From Cellvibrionaceae bacterium (GTDB lineage: Bacteria > Pseudomonadota > Gammaproteobacteria > Pseudomonadales > Cellvibrionaceae): a stretch of 36,313 nucleotides of DNA. The stretch is from positions 1 through 36,313 of the forward strand of contig JAGKXA010000018.1 in the NCBI GenBank assembly GCA_021151615.1, given 5' to 3'. A program made the translations under genes and the position numbers. The notes beneath the pieces are model-generated. The model saw nothing but the letters and a program-made list of their open reading frames with translations. It made no database searches and was not told the DNA's origin. This document shows positions 16,788-25,456 of this stretch, piece by piece (the first letter of the stretch is position 1; every line of letters begins with the position of its first letter).

Positions 16788-19700
16788 TTATTCAGTAGTT
16801 ACGGGTCGAGGCTCGGCGATATTCAACGCCAGTTGTTTAGCCGCGCTAAAATCCGTTTTGCCGCTACCTAATTTGGGGATAGCGTCACAGTGATGGACTT
16901 GGGCAGGAATCATCATCGGGTTGCTATTAATCGCCAACAAGCGCTGACGCAATTCGCTCGCGTCTATTGCCAGGGTAGTCAGCAATACAATTTGCTCACC
17001 TTTTTTCTCATCGGGAATATTTACTGCCACCAGTTCTACATCCGGCTCGGTAATGACCTTTTTGATTTCCTGTTCAACGGCACCCAGGCTAATCATTTCA
17101 CCGCCCAATTTGGCGAAGCGCGAATAGCGATCGACAATCGTTAAGAAGCCGTCGGCATCGACATGGCCTTTATCACCGGTTTTATACCAACGGCGCCCAT
17201 CCAGTTCGACAATGACAGAATTGGTTTTTTCCGGATCATTTAAATAACCAAGCATTACCTGGGTGCCGGAAATTAATATCAAACCATCCTCACCCACTGG
17301 CAGGGTGTGCAAACTCACTGGATCAACCACGCGGAAAGAACAGCCCGGCAAGGGCAACCCTACCGTGCCCAATTTATTACCCAACTGCACATGCCAATCA
17401 TTAGGATCAAGTTGATCAGGAATATTGACGCTGGCCACCGGTGTAGTTTCTGTTGCACCATAACCTTCGTAAATAATTTTATTAAACCGCTGTTGGAATT
17501 CCTCACGTACTTCCGGTGCCAATTTTTCTGCGCCCGCCACTACCACGCGCAACGACTCCAGCATCAACGGCTGCACTTTTTTGTTTTTGCTGTACAAACG
17601 CAAGAAGGTTGCAGTTGCACACATCACTGTGACTTTGTTGCGCGATATTGCTTTGGCAATATTCAACACATCCGTAGGATCCGGGTGACACACCACCGGA
17701 ATCCCCTCAATTAACGGCAGGAATGTGGTCACCGTTAAACCGAAGGAGTGGAAAGGTGGCAGGCTACCCATCACCACATCATCGTCGCGGGTTTTTAATA
17801 CATCGCTGATCTGCTTGATGTTGGCCATAAAGTTGCGATGGCTCAACACAATACCTTTGGGTGTTCCTTCACTACCGCTGGAAAATAATATGGCCGCCGG
17901 GTCATTCACATTAACCTTTTTACCAAAGGCGCGATAGAACCCATAAGCAGGTAAAATATGCGCTGCAATAAATCCGGTAATAAAGCGGAATTTGGATAAC
18001 TGCTCTTTCAACTGTTCCAGATAGACAACATTCATCCCTTGCAACATGGCAGCGGTATCCAACCCGCGACCATTTAATTTATCGATAAATTTTTCTGAGG
18101 TATAAACGGTTTTAATCGCCGCATTTTTTACCCCGGACTGGATCGCCGCGATACTGGTGGTGAAATTCACATTGACGGCGGTTTGGCCATTCAGTAACAC
18201 GGCCATATTGGCAATCACCGCCGCACTGCTGGCGGGCAATAAAATCGCTACGTTTTGTTCGCGATCCAGCTTGCGCATTTGCTGCGCAAACGCCACGGTA
18301 GCGGCGAGCATTTTGGCATTGGTTAATTCAGTGCCGTTGGTATCTATAACGCAGGTTGCCCCCAGATGCTCCTTGGCAGAACGAATATAGGCCAGGGGAA
18401 TAGGGTCAAACTCCTGACTCTGGTGCTCCCAGGCATCAAAGGAAAGTTCAAACACTTTTTGTTTTAACTGTTCGGCTTTGGTGTCCACCGGCAGTGGCTT
18501 ACCAAAGGTCACTACTACTTCGCGACGCAAACCGCGCGCGGTATTTCTGCGCAATTTTTCACTGCGCGCGCGCGACAAACGGCTGCCCCACAAGCCATGC
18601 AAATAAAAGGGAACAATAACGCCCTCTACCCCTTCCACGACGCGCTCATAGCCGGTGCGAAATAAACCTAGCGAACCTGTACGACTAATGGCACCTTCCG
18701 GGAACAAACACACCACTTCACCGGCGATCAATAACTCGTTAATTTTTTCCAGTGATTCCTTGCTTTGGCCAGCACTGATCGGAATCACGCCGAAGAATTT
18801 AAAGATAGGTTTCAAGTACCACTGTTCGTAAATGGAACGCAACATCACAAAACGAACCGGGCGCGGGCAAGCAATTTGCACCATGGCCCAATCGATCCAG
18901 CTGATGTGATTACCCAATAGCAACACGCCACCGGTTTTGGGCAAATTTTCAAAACCCACTACGCTGACTTTATATTTACCTTGCACCAAAAATGCAGCAC
19001 CGATACGTGTTAAGGAGTGCGGCAACTCATAAACGGTAAACACCGCACCAGCCAAGGCGACCAGCATTAACACTATAAAAAGCTGCGCCGATGAAAGACC
19101 GATACTGGCAAGCAGCATGGTTAAGCCGAGGAAGCCAATCATGCCGATATTTTGCACCCAGTTATTACCGGCCAACACAGTGCCGGCCTCATCGGCTTTG
19201 GCGTGATATTGAATCAAGGAATTCAGCGGAATAATAAATAGTCCACCGAGTACACCTAAGCCCATAAAAGTCATGGCCATGGCAAAGCGCGAATCCAGCG
19301 CGGGCAATAAACCAAGCAGCAAAGCAAAACCCAAGGCGCCGATTGGAATCAAACCCAGCTCAATATAATTTTTTGATAATTTACCGGCGACCAGGGAGCC
19401 AATCACAATTCCGATTCCGGTACAGGCGAGAATGCCTTGAATCACCAGGGTGTTATTTTCATTTAAGACATCTTTGGCAAACGCCGGGAATGAAGCCAAC
19501 ACCGCCTGCGAAATAGCCCAGAACATGGTAAGGCCAATAATGGACAACCAGATGGCGCGTTTGGCGGCGATGGTTTTTAAATTCTGGCCAAGGTAACCAC
19601 CACGTAAATATTTTCCCACTTTAAAGGTTTGGGTTTGTTTTTCAGTTTCGCCCTGGCGATTGGGTAACTGGTAGGCCATCCATAATTCAATCAAGGTGAA

Positions 19701-20270
19701 AGCCACTAACGCCCAGCTCAATGGGGCAATATGCGTGATAATTGAATTCGCATCGGTGATGACGACATCTTTCAATAAAGTTTCAAACAATGCCGAGAAA
19801 ACAAAAGTGCTACCGAGAATGGAAATAATGGTCAGTGCTTGCACCAAACCATTGGCACTGGCGAGATTATTATCGCCGACCAATTCGCGGATATAACCAT
19901 ATTTTGCGGGCGAATAAATTGCGGCTTGGATACCAAGAATTAGCGTCATCGCAAACGCGAGCCAGAACCACCCCTGATAATAAGCCAGCACAATCACCAA
20001 TACCGCCGCCAACTCGGCCCAGGCGCTGTACTGCATGACTTTGTGCTTGGGGTATTTATCGGAAATAAATCCGGCGGGTGAAAATAATAAAATAAACGGA
20101 ATTAGAATCAACGCATTGACTAGCGCCGTTAAAATGACCTGGGTATTGCCATCGTAAATTTTAAACACCGTATTCTGGATCACAATTTTGTGACCCAAAT
20201 CGATAAAGGCATTTACAAACAACACCAGCAGGTAAGGCATAAAACCTTTAATGCGGAACAGTGGCAGCAC
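16788..20270 (-). CDS. aas: acyl-[ACP]-phospholipid O-acyltransferase fusion (LplT-Aas type)
   Basis: This 1160-residue fusion has three parts. Residues 1-420 form a major-facilitator lysophospholipid flippase-like domain with about twelve membrane segments. Residues 430-620 form a PlsC acyltransferase with NHISWID (454-460) and FPEG (523-526). Residues 640-1155 form an AMP-dependent acyl ligase with SSGSEGTPKG and YKTGDKG. Together they import lysophospholipid and reacylate it, as the separate LplT and Aas proteins do in E. coli. The start is GTG at 20268-20270 with AAGGAG upstream. It leads the operon with the rhombotail-like lipoprotein and amidohydrolase. Confidence 0.92.
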   Translation of the reverse strand: MLPLFRIKGFMPYLLVLFVNAFIDLGHKIVIQNTVFKIYDGNTQVILTALVNALILIPFILLFSPAGFISDKYPKHKVMQYSAWAELAAVLVIVLAYYQGWFWLAFAMTLILGIQAAIYSPAKYGYIRELVGDNNLASANGLVQALTIISILGSTFVFSALFETLLKDVVITDANSIITHIAPLSWALVAFTLIELWMAYQLPNRQGETEKQTQTFKVGKYLRGGYLGQNLKTIAAKRAIWLSIIGLTMFWAISQAVLASFPAFAKDVLNENNTLVIQGILACTGIGIVIGSLVAGKLSKNYIELGLIPIGALGFALLLGLLPALDSRFAMAMTFMGLGVLGGLFIIPLNSLIQYHAKADEAGTVLAGNNWVQNIGMIGFLGLTMLLASIGLSSAQLFIVLMLVALAGAVFTVYELPHSLTRIGAAFLVQGKYKVSVVGFENLPKTGGVLLLGNHISWIDWAMVQIACPRPVRFVMLRSIYEQWYLKPIFKFFGVIPISAGQSKESLEKINELLIAGEVVCLFPEGAISRTGSLGLFRTGYERVVEGVEGVIVPFYLHGLWGSRLSRARSEKLRRNTARGLRREVVVTFGKPLPVDTKAEQLKQKVFELSFDAWEHQSQEFDPIPLAYIRSAKEHLGATCVIDTNGTELTNAKMLAATVAFAQQMRKLDREQNVAILLPASSAAVIANMAVLLNGQTAVNVNFTTSIAAIQSGVKNAAIKTVYTSEKFIDKLNGRGLDTAAMLQGMNVVYLEQLKEQLSKFRFITGFIAAHILPAYGFYRAFGKKVNVNDPAAILFSSGSEGTPKGIVLSHRNFMANIKQISDVLKTRDDDVVMGSLPPFHSFGLTVTTFLPLIEGIPVVCHPDPTDVLNIAKAISRNKVTVMCATATFLRLYSKNKKVQPLMLESLRVVVAGAEKLAPEVREEFQQRFNKIIYEGYGATETTPVASVNIPDQLDPNDWHVQLGNKLGTVGLPLPGCSFRVVDPVSLHTLPVGEDGLILISGTQVMLGYLNDPEKTNSVIVELDGRRWYKTGDKGHVDADGFLTIVDRYSRFAKLGGEMISLGAVEQEIKKVITEPDVELVAVNIPDEKKGEQIVLLTTLAIDASELRQRLLAINSNPMMIPAQVHHCDAIPKLGSGKTDFSAAKQLALNIAEPRPVTTE

Positions 20271-20315
20271 GGTATGTAATCTCCTTAAAAATAGCCTTTA
20301 AAAACAACCCTGAAG

Positions 20316-20398
20316 TTAAATCCCTCCCAACCTCCCTTTACCAAAGGGAGGAGCTTGAATCCCCCCTCTTTTATAAAGAGGGGCCGGGGGAGATTAAA
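20316..20398. repeat. dispersed double-hairpin repeat, copy B
   Basis: Two hairpins are visible, CCTCCCTTT/AAAGGGAGG and CCCCTCTTT/AAAGAGGGG, ending in GGGGGAGATT and bounded by TTAAATC on the left. It is the counterpart of the element at 114-209. It occupies the gap between the divergent acyltransferase-fusion and XRE-regulator genes. Confidence 0.75.
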
Positions 20399-20523
20399 AC
20401 GCCCGGCCAGCATGCCCAAGCCCGCAAAGACTTTCTACCTTTTTCTGCAAAGTCGAATTTATCTGGCCACAAGGTCGCACATTTTGCTACCTTTGGCACA
20501 AACTTGGCCTAACTACGCGGTAA

Positions 20524-21267
20524 ATGCACCCTATGCCCCAAATCAATAATCTGCTGGTGACCCTGAAAAAAACCCTTAAGAGCCATGGCCTGACCTATGC
20601 ACAGGTCGCAGCGCACCTGGAATTGACCGAAGCCAGCGTGAAGCGACTGTTCTCCGAACAGCAGATTTCCCTGCAGCGGCTGGAGCAGATTTGCCAGATG
20701 ATGCAAATGGAAATTTCAGATTTGGTGCAATTGATGAATGACCAGCAGCCGCAATTGCAGCAGCTCACCCAGGAGCAGGAGGAGGAAATCACCCGGGATA
20801 TAACCCTGCTACTCATCACCGTGTGCGTCCTTAACCGTTGGACATTTGATGAAATTCTGGCGTGGTACACACTCAGCGAAAGCGAATGCCTGCAAAAACT
20901 TATCCAGCTGGATAAATTAAATATCATCGAGCTATTACCCAAAAATAAAATCAAGTTACGCGTCGCCAACAATTTCAGCTGGCGCGAAGGCGGGCCAATC
21001 CAGCGCTTTTTTCAGGATAAATTAGCGCAAGAATTTTTTAACTCACGCTTTGAAGGAAATGATGAATGCCTGCTCGTACTAAATGGCATGCTCTCACCTG
21101 CCAGCAATATGGAATTCCAGCGCAAGTTAAAACGTTTTGCGCGCGAGTTTGAAGAATTAAACCAGCAAGACAGCAGCTTGCCGCTGGATAAGCGCAATGG
21201 CGTCAGCGTGGTGTTTGCAATTCGCAATTGGCGTTACGGGTTATTTAAACCGCTGCTGAAAAAATAA
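20524..21267 (+). CDS. XRE-family transcriptional regulator
   Basis: The 247-residue protein starts with a helix-turn-helix of the Cro/C1 type (about residues 7-68: LTYAQVAAHLELTEASVKRL, then ISLQRLEQICQMM). The remaining ~170 residues are a mostly helical C-terminal region of unknown type, possibly for ligand sensing or dimerisation. It is divergent from the acyltransferase fusion and could regulate it, but no operator was identified. The ATG at 20533 (MPQINN) is an alternative start. Confidence 0.8.
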   Translation: MHPMPQINNLLVTLKKTLKSHGLTYAQVAAHLELTEASVKRLFSEQQISLQRLEQICQMMQMEISDLVQLMNDQQPQLQQLTQEQEEEITRDITLLLITVCVLNRWTFDEILAWYTLSESECLQKLIQLDKLNIIELLPKNKIKLRVANNFSWREGGPIQRFFQDKLAQEFFNSRFEGNDECLLVLNGMLSPASNMEFQRKLKRFAREFEELNQQDSSLPLDKRNGVSVVFAIRNWRYGLFKPLLKK

Positions 21268-21273
21268 AAAAAA

Positions 21274-21293
21274 CGGATGCCGATTGGCATCCG
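21274..21293 (-). terminator. intrinsic terminator for the 760-residue protein gene
   Basis: CGGATGCC and GGCATCCG form an eight-pair stem with a four-base loop. On the minus strand it is followed by a run of T bases (complement of 21257-21273), so it ends transcripts coming from 23624. It lies just after the stop of the converging XRE gene. Confidence 0.8.
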
Positions 21294-21341
21294 GTACAAA
21301 GCCCCAAAACAAGGGAGCGCCACACACAAAATTTTTAACGC

Positions 21342-23624
21342 TTATGCAGGCTCAAGCGCAAAGGCTGCTAATCCCGACGCGTCCAAATACGTCAGGCGCG
21401 AATAGCCATTGGTTGCCAGGGCGTAGACATGCAAATGCTCGGCGAACGCTGCTTTACCGCCAGCGGCACACACACCCAATAATTGGGCGGGCGAAAAGTC
21501 CTTACGATAAATACTGAAGCTATCGCGGGTGTATCCATCCGCATTGCCAATCACCATACCGCTGGCATTGGTAAAGGATTGTTGCAATGCATCATTACAG
21601 GTTCCTTTCTGTACATTAAAACCAAAGGTCGCCAGGTTTTGTGGATGATAGGCGCGATAGGCAATTTGAATATCTGCCCCCGGCGGATAAGGAACGAAAC
21701 CGCAGCAATCTGAACTGGCTTCCGCACCATTCACTTTGATTTTGTACACATTCGCGCCGCAGCCGGCATTATCAATGCGCACTTTCATTTTAAATCCATC
21801 GGCAGTAGCGCCATTGACCAGCAAATTAATATCCGGCGCATCCACAGAAGGCGCGAAACTGTTGTAATGCGGCACCTGGAATAAATGTTTGGGCAGTGCA
21901 CTGAGTTTGTTGCCATTCACATCAAACAACTCAAAAATAAATTCGTACAAGCCTTCATCGAGTTTGGTTGAATCCAGATCGATCGTTAATGTATTTTGAT
22001 CCCAGAGCGGACTGAGTTCAACGGCATTGACCGGACTATCGGCAGGCATAGCCGGTGGAATTATGTATAAGTCATCTTGCCCGTTAACCGAATTCGGCCC
22101 CAACTTAAATGAGTTTTGACCGAAGTGCTTATGCATAAGCGCATCGTAATACTCATAGGTATAAGACTTATACAATGCTTGCCCTTGATGCAGGGACGCG
22201 GGTGGAAGTGCACTGGCCGGTGATAAATCCGCATTGCGCAATTTGCGATAACTCCAGCGGTAGTAATACATCCCCGCTACGGGTAAACCGCTACCGAATT
22301 GCACAACAAAGTGTAAATTACCACCAAAGGGGGATAATTTTTTATTCGGCGAAATACTGCCAACATTCAAAATATCACTCAGGCCAATATGATTGAAATT
22401 TTTTCCCTGAATAAAGGTAACTGCATCAGTTTGTTGGATATGACTGACGCTGGCCGCTGAACCAATGGTTTTAATCCAGACAATATCGCCGTCAATGATA
22501 TCGTTGCACTCCCAGCGCACGCGTGGATCGGTTACGCGAATAGTCACTGCACTTCCGCACACATAATTCCAATAGGTATTGCAGGGAATTGGTGGTTTAT
22601 AAACTGTTGTCCATACCCCATCAATTAATACTTCAACCCAGAAATACAAATCCGGTTTATCGCCCGTGTCATAGTATTTAAAAGTGATATCGAAGTTACC
22701 GTTTAAATCGGTATAGGTTAAAGCCACCTGGTCGCAGCGATAAAAATAGGGCCATAACCAGGGCACAAGACAAAAATACGGATGAAAGAGAGCGAAGTTA
22801 TCGACAATCGTTTTGCGAATACTGGAGACATTGCCGGAATTCAACACACTCAGCAGGCGCGGCGAGGCAAGAATTGCCGATTGCGCCGTTGCCAGTTCTG
22901 CCGGCGCCGATTTTAATTGACTGACGCGCGCTTGCAGATCAGCATCAACCGGCGCAGTAAATTCTGATTGCGCGTTAAATCCAAATCGCGAACGGTTAGC
23001 AGGCCCTGGTGGTAGTGGTTGTGGATTTAATTCGGCCAAGCCGGAAACACCGGGATCAAAAACTGGATCGAAGGGTTCCGGATCGGGTTCGGGAATAGGA
23101 ATAGGCCATTGCGGTGTCACCACGATTTCCGGAATGCGTTTAATAATGCGATCGGGAATACGGTTGATCCAGAATAGAATCCGGTCCACTTCACAAATAT
23201 GTACGCGCGCATGGCAAATGCCGCGATCCTGCTGGATTGATCCCATGGCAAAATTTTTAATCACCCGGCCGCGCACACGGCAGGAGCGCTTCAACCATAA
23301 GCGGGAATAATCACCGGGAATAATCGCCGGATTAATGAATCCCTCGCGATTAATGTCCAGCACCAACTCATAGGGCTTTAAACTTTCCAATTCAGCCAGG
23401 CTGGTAATGGCATCGCCTTTTCTGTCGTTTGCAGGAGCGAGTAATACGCGATATAAGCGCGGGTTTACGCCAGCGGTTTTAAACTCCACCGCATCCCCAC
23501 GCACTGGGGATGTCTCCAGCAATTTACCGGAACGCGAAAACAAATAGGCATTTAGCGCAACATCTTCGCTTGGCTTTTCGCCAAAGCTAATGGGAATACG
23601 AAGGTTATCAAAACTGGATTTCAT
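21342..23624 (-). CDS. large protein of unknown function beside the MNIO cluster
   Basis: The 760-residue product is not a family I can name, and no signal peptide is seen. Residues 1-125 form a beta-rich domain (LFSRSGKLLETSPVRG; YRVLLAP), with a Cys-containing segment CRVRGRV and CHARVHICEVD at 115-147. A Pro-rich linker (165-207) contains ELNPQPLPPGP, a short motif I recall from other uncharacterised bacterial proteins. A further beta-sandwich-like stretch follows (LTYTDLNGNFDITFKYYDTG), then a long C-terminal part with CCGF. GAGGA lies upstream of the ATG. It is divergent from the Tat-leader/MNIO operon across a 347-base gap, so it may be a partner of that pathway, but this is inference. 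Confidence 0.6.
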   Translation of the reverse strand: MKSSFDNLRIPISFGEKPSEDVALNAYLFSRSGKLLETSPVRGDAVEFKTAGVNPRLYRVLLAPANDRKGDAITSLAELESLKPYELVLDINREGFINPAIIPGDYSRLWLKRSCRVRGRVIKNFAMGSIQQDRGICHARVHICEVDRILFWINRIPDRIIKRIPEIVVTPQWPIPIPEPDPEPFDPVFDPGVSGLAELNPQPLPPGPANRSRFGFNAQSEFTAPVDADLQARVSQLKSAPAELATAQSAILASPRLLSVLNSGNVSSIRKTIVDNFALFHPYFCLVPWLWPYFYRCDQVALTYTDLNGNFDITFKYYDTGDKPDLYFWVEVLIDGVWTTVYKPPIPCNTYWNYVCGSAVTIRVTDPRVRWECNDIIDGDIVWIKTIGSAASVSHIQQTDAVTFIQGKNFNHIGLSDILNVGSISPNKKLSPFGGNLHFVVQFGSGLPVAGMYYYRWSYRKLRNADLSPASALPPASLHQGQALYKSYTYEYYDALMHKHFGQNSFKLGPNSVNGQDDLYIIPPAMPADSPVNAVELSPLWDQNTLTIDLDSTKLDEGLYEFIFELFDVNGNKLSALPKHLFQVPHYNSFAPSVDAPDINLLVNGATADGFKMKVRIDNAGCGANVYKIKVNGAEASSDCCGFVPYPPGADIQIAYRAYHPQNLATFGFNVQKGTCNDALQQSFTNASGMVIGNADGYTRDSFSIYRKDFSPAQLLGVCAAGGKAAFAEHLHVYALATNGYSRLTYLDASGLAAFALEPA

Positions 23625-23971
23625 GGAATTATCCTCTCAAGAAAATTGTCAGGCCTGTAAGTACAGGTTGAAAAGCAATTTAACGAGCGAGGAAAGTTGC
23701 TGAGTCGGCTCAATAGCGCAATGTCAATTCAACGGCAATGAAAAGCAAAGAGAGGGGGCATCGGCAAATTTCCTTTTTCACATCTACCCTACTCCCCTTA
23801 CTACAAAAATTCTGTGTGAAATACCCCCTCCGCCGGGTGAATATTTCACAGGAATCCGGATTCATTTTTCGCTGGATAAATCGCCGCGGAGGCAGATGAT
23901 TGATAGCAAGAACACCCAAGGAGCTTCCGATAAGTGTTCTTTTACCCCACTAATCGTTAAGGAGAAGGATC
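23625..23971. promoter_or_regulatory. divergent promoter region of the MNIO locus
   Basis: This gap separates the 760-residue protein gene (leftward) from the Tat-leader gene (rightward), so it must carry promoters for both unless they are read from further away. No sigma-70 match is clear enough to call. A hairpin AAGAACAC / GTGTTCTT (23908-23915 and 23934-23941) followed by TTT lies 30 bases before the rightward start. It could be an upstream terminator or a leader structure. GGAGAAGG lies just before the ATG at 23972. Confidence 0.4.
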
Positions 23972-24343
23972 ATGTCAGACGAAAAAATTTCCACTACTGA
24001 ATCTGAAGACAATAGTGCTAAAGATCGCCGCGATTTTTTGCGCAACTCAATGCTCGCTGCCGGTGCTGTAGCCACCCTGGTTGCCGCCGAGGGAGCAAAT
24101 GCACAAACCTGCTATGACGCTTATGGCAACGTAATCAAAACCACCGCCACCCCCAAAGTGATTGATGTCGCCCTTAACAGCAGTGACGTCACCCTGGATG
24201 ATATGTACAGCATCCTGAAACAACTTGGCGGACTCACTGGCTGCCTGGCCTGCGGGTTTAATGGCTTTGATTTGCGCTTCCGTATTAATCCCGTGATTAA
24301 ACTAACGGCGCGTGTGCCTGTTGCAGCAAGCGTAATAGGTTAA
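23972..24343 (+). CDS. small Tat-leader protein, candidate precursor peptide of the MNIO enzyme
   Basis: The 123-residue protein has a twin-arginine leader: DRRDFLRN (18-25) followed by an Ala-rich hydrophobic stretch and a likely cut after ANA (42-44). The mature part is about 79 residues with three cysteines, Cys47 just after the cut and Cys91/Cys94 as GCLACGFNGFDLRF. It precedes a DUF692/MNIO gene, and such enzymes modify Cys-containing peptides made by a neighbouring small gene. It is therefore the best candidate substrate. A terminator hairpin after it would favour high expression relative to the enzyme, as is common for precursors. Whether it is modified, and whether it binds metal, is not known. 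Confidence 0.6.
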   Translation: MSDEKISTTESEDNSAKDRRDFLRNSMLAAGAVATLVAAEGANAQTCYDAYGNVIKTTATPKVIDVALNSSDVTLDDMYSILKQLGGLTGCLACGFNGFDLRFRINPVIKLTARVPVAASVIG

Positions 24344-24353
24344 TTGCAAGCAC

Positions 24354-24386
24354 GCCGATGCATTTTTTGCATCGGCATTTTTATTT
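24354..24386 (+). terminator. intrinsic terminator/attenuator between precursor and MNIO genes
   Basis: GCCGATGCA and TGCATCGGC (24354-24362, 24368-24376) form a perfect nine-pair stem with a TTTTT loop, followed by ATTTTTATTT. It is eleven bases after the small gene's stop and inside the operon. Partial termination here would give more precursor transcript than enzyme transcript. Confidence 0.8.
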
Positions 24387-24439
24387 CTCAGGGAATCAGT
24401 TCGACATCCGCCGGTAATTCATTATGGAGAGGAATCATA

Positions 24440-25456
24440 ATGAGCAAGCAGCACTCATACACGTTGAAGAACCAATCCAAATTGGAAAATCTGCCCAAAT
24501 TAGGCGTAGGAATAAATTATCATTGGGATTTTGCCGGTTTAATCACACGTAACCCACAGCTGATTCAATTTATTGAAGTCAGCCCGGATATGTTATGCGA
24601 AGAAATTTTAGCGGATGGCCGTCGATGCCTGCGTTTCGATGAAGGTAAATTAGCCAACCTCAAGCAGCTGGCACAACAATTCCCCGTAATAGTTCACGGT
24701 CTGGGTTTATCCATAGGTTCGGCGCGTAGCTGGAACCAGGATTACATACAAATGCTTGATCAGTATGCGCAGCAGCAACATTTTTACTGGCACAGTGAGC
24801 ATATGGGATTCACCCTGGCGCAAGGTGAAGGTGCGGGCGACGACCATGCTGGATTGCTTTTACCCCTGCCATTTACGCGCGAAGCACTCGCGCTGCTTGA
24901 ACCACGTATTCAACACCTGTGCAAACGCTACGGCGTGCCCTTCCTGATTGAAAACACTACCTACTACCTTCCTGATTTTACTGGCAATGACTGGAGCGAA
25001 GTCGAATTTCTCAATCAATTACTGAATAGCACTGACTGTGGGCTTTTACTCGATCTCTACAATTTTTATTGCAATGCGCTAAATTTTGGTTTTGATCCGG
25101 CCGCCGCATTAATGCAATTGCAATTGGATCGAGTGGTAGAAATCCATATCGCCGGCGGTATCACTCATGAAGGTTTTTTGTTGGATGTGCACAGTGATTT
25201 GGTGCCGGAAGCAGTATGGAATTTACTGGAATTACTCTTGCCCCACACCCCCAATCTCTGTGCAATCACCTATGAATTATTGGAGTTTTCATTACCCTTG
25301 CTGGGCGAAGAAAAAATTCTGTCACAACTGGCGCTCGCTCAAACAGCATGGAAAAAATACTGCAGCATCCACAGCGCACCCCCGCATAGCACCAACACCA
25401 ACACCAACACCAACACCAACACCAACACCAAGGAGTCAGGTTATGCCACTTGCTGA
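24440..25456 (+). CDS. DUF692/MNIO-family multinuclear iron oxidative enzyme
   Basis: The start at 24440 follows GGAGAGGAATCATA; upstream in-frame codons are not supported. The 338-residue TIM-barrel protein keeps the family's metal-ligand and core motifs: GVGINYH, VHGLGLSIG, WHSEHMGF, LPLPFTREAL, PFLIENTTYY, LLLDLYNFYCNALN, EIHIAGG and LLDVHSDL. Relatives (MbnB, TglH, bufferin enzymes) use two or three irons and oxygen to modify Cys or other residues of a peptide. The C-terminus carries a (Thr-Asn)6-Thr-Lys tail from a hexanucleotide repeat. The stop overlaps the next gene by 14 bases. Confidence 0.9.
   Translation: MSKQHSYTLKNQSKLENLPKLGVGINYHWDFAGLITRNPQLIQFIEVSPDMLCEEILADGRRCLRFDEGKLANLKQLAQQFPVIVHGLGLSIGSARSWNQDYIQMLDQYAQQQHFYWHSEHMGFTLAQGEGAGDDHAGLLLPLPFTREALALLEPRIQHLCKRYGVPFLIENTTYYLPDFTGNDWSEVEFLNQLLNSTDCGLLLDLYNFYCNALNFGFDPAAALMQLQLDRVVEIHIAGGITHEGFLLDVHSDLVPEAVWNLLELLLPHTPNLCAITYELLEFSLPLLGEEKILSQLALAQTAWKKYCSIHSAPPHSTNTNTNTNTNTNTKESGYATC
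25391..25432 (+). repeat. tandem hexanucleotide repeat (ACCAAC)6 plus ACCAAG
   Basis: Six perfect ACCAAC units and one ACCAAG lie in frame near the end of the MNIO gene, encoding alternating Thr and Asn. Such short units are prone to slippage. Changes in unit number keep the reading frame and only lengthen or shorten the tail, and also shift the distance to the next gene's ribosome binding site (AAGGAG at its right edge). Confidence 0.95.

Noticed and set aside
25167..25442. Upstream extension of the MNIO partner gene
   Set aside because: It overlaps the conserved C-terminal part of the MNIO gene in another frame, and the ATG at 25443 has a strong ribosome binding site.
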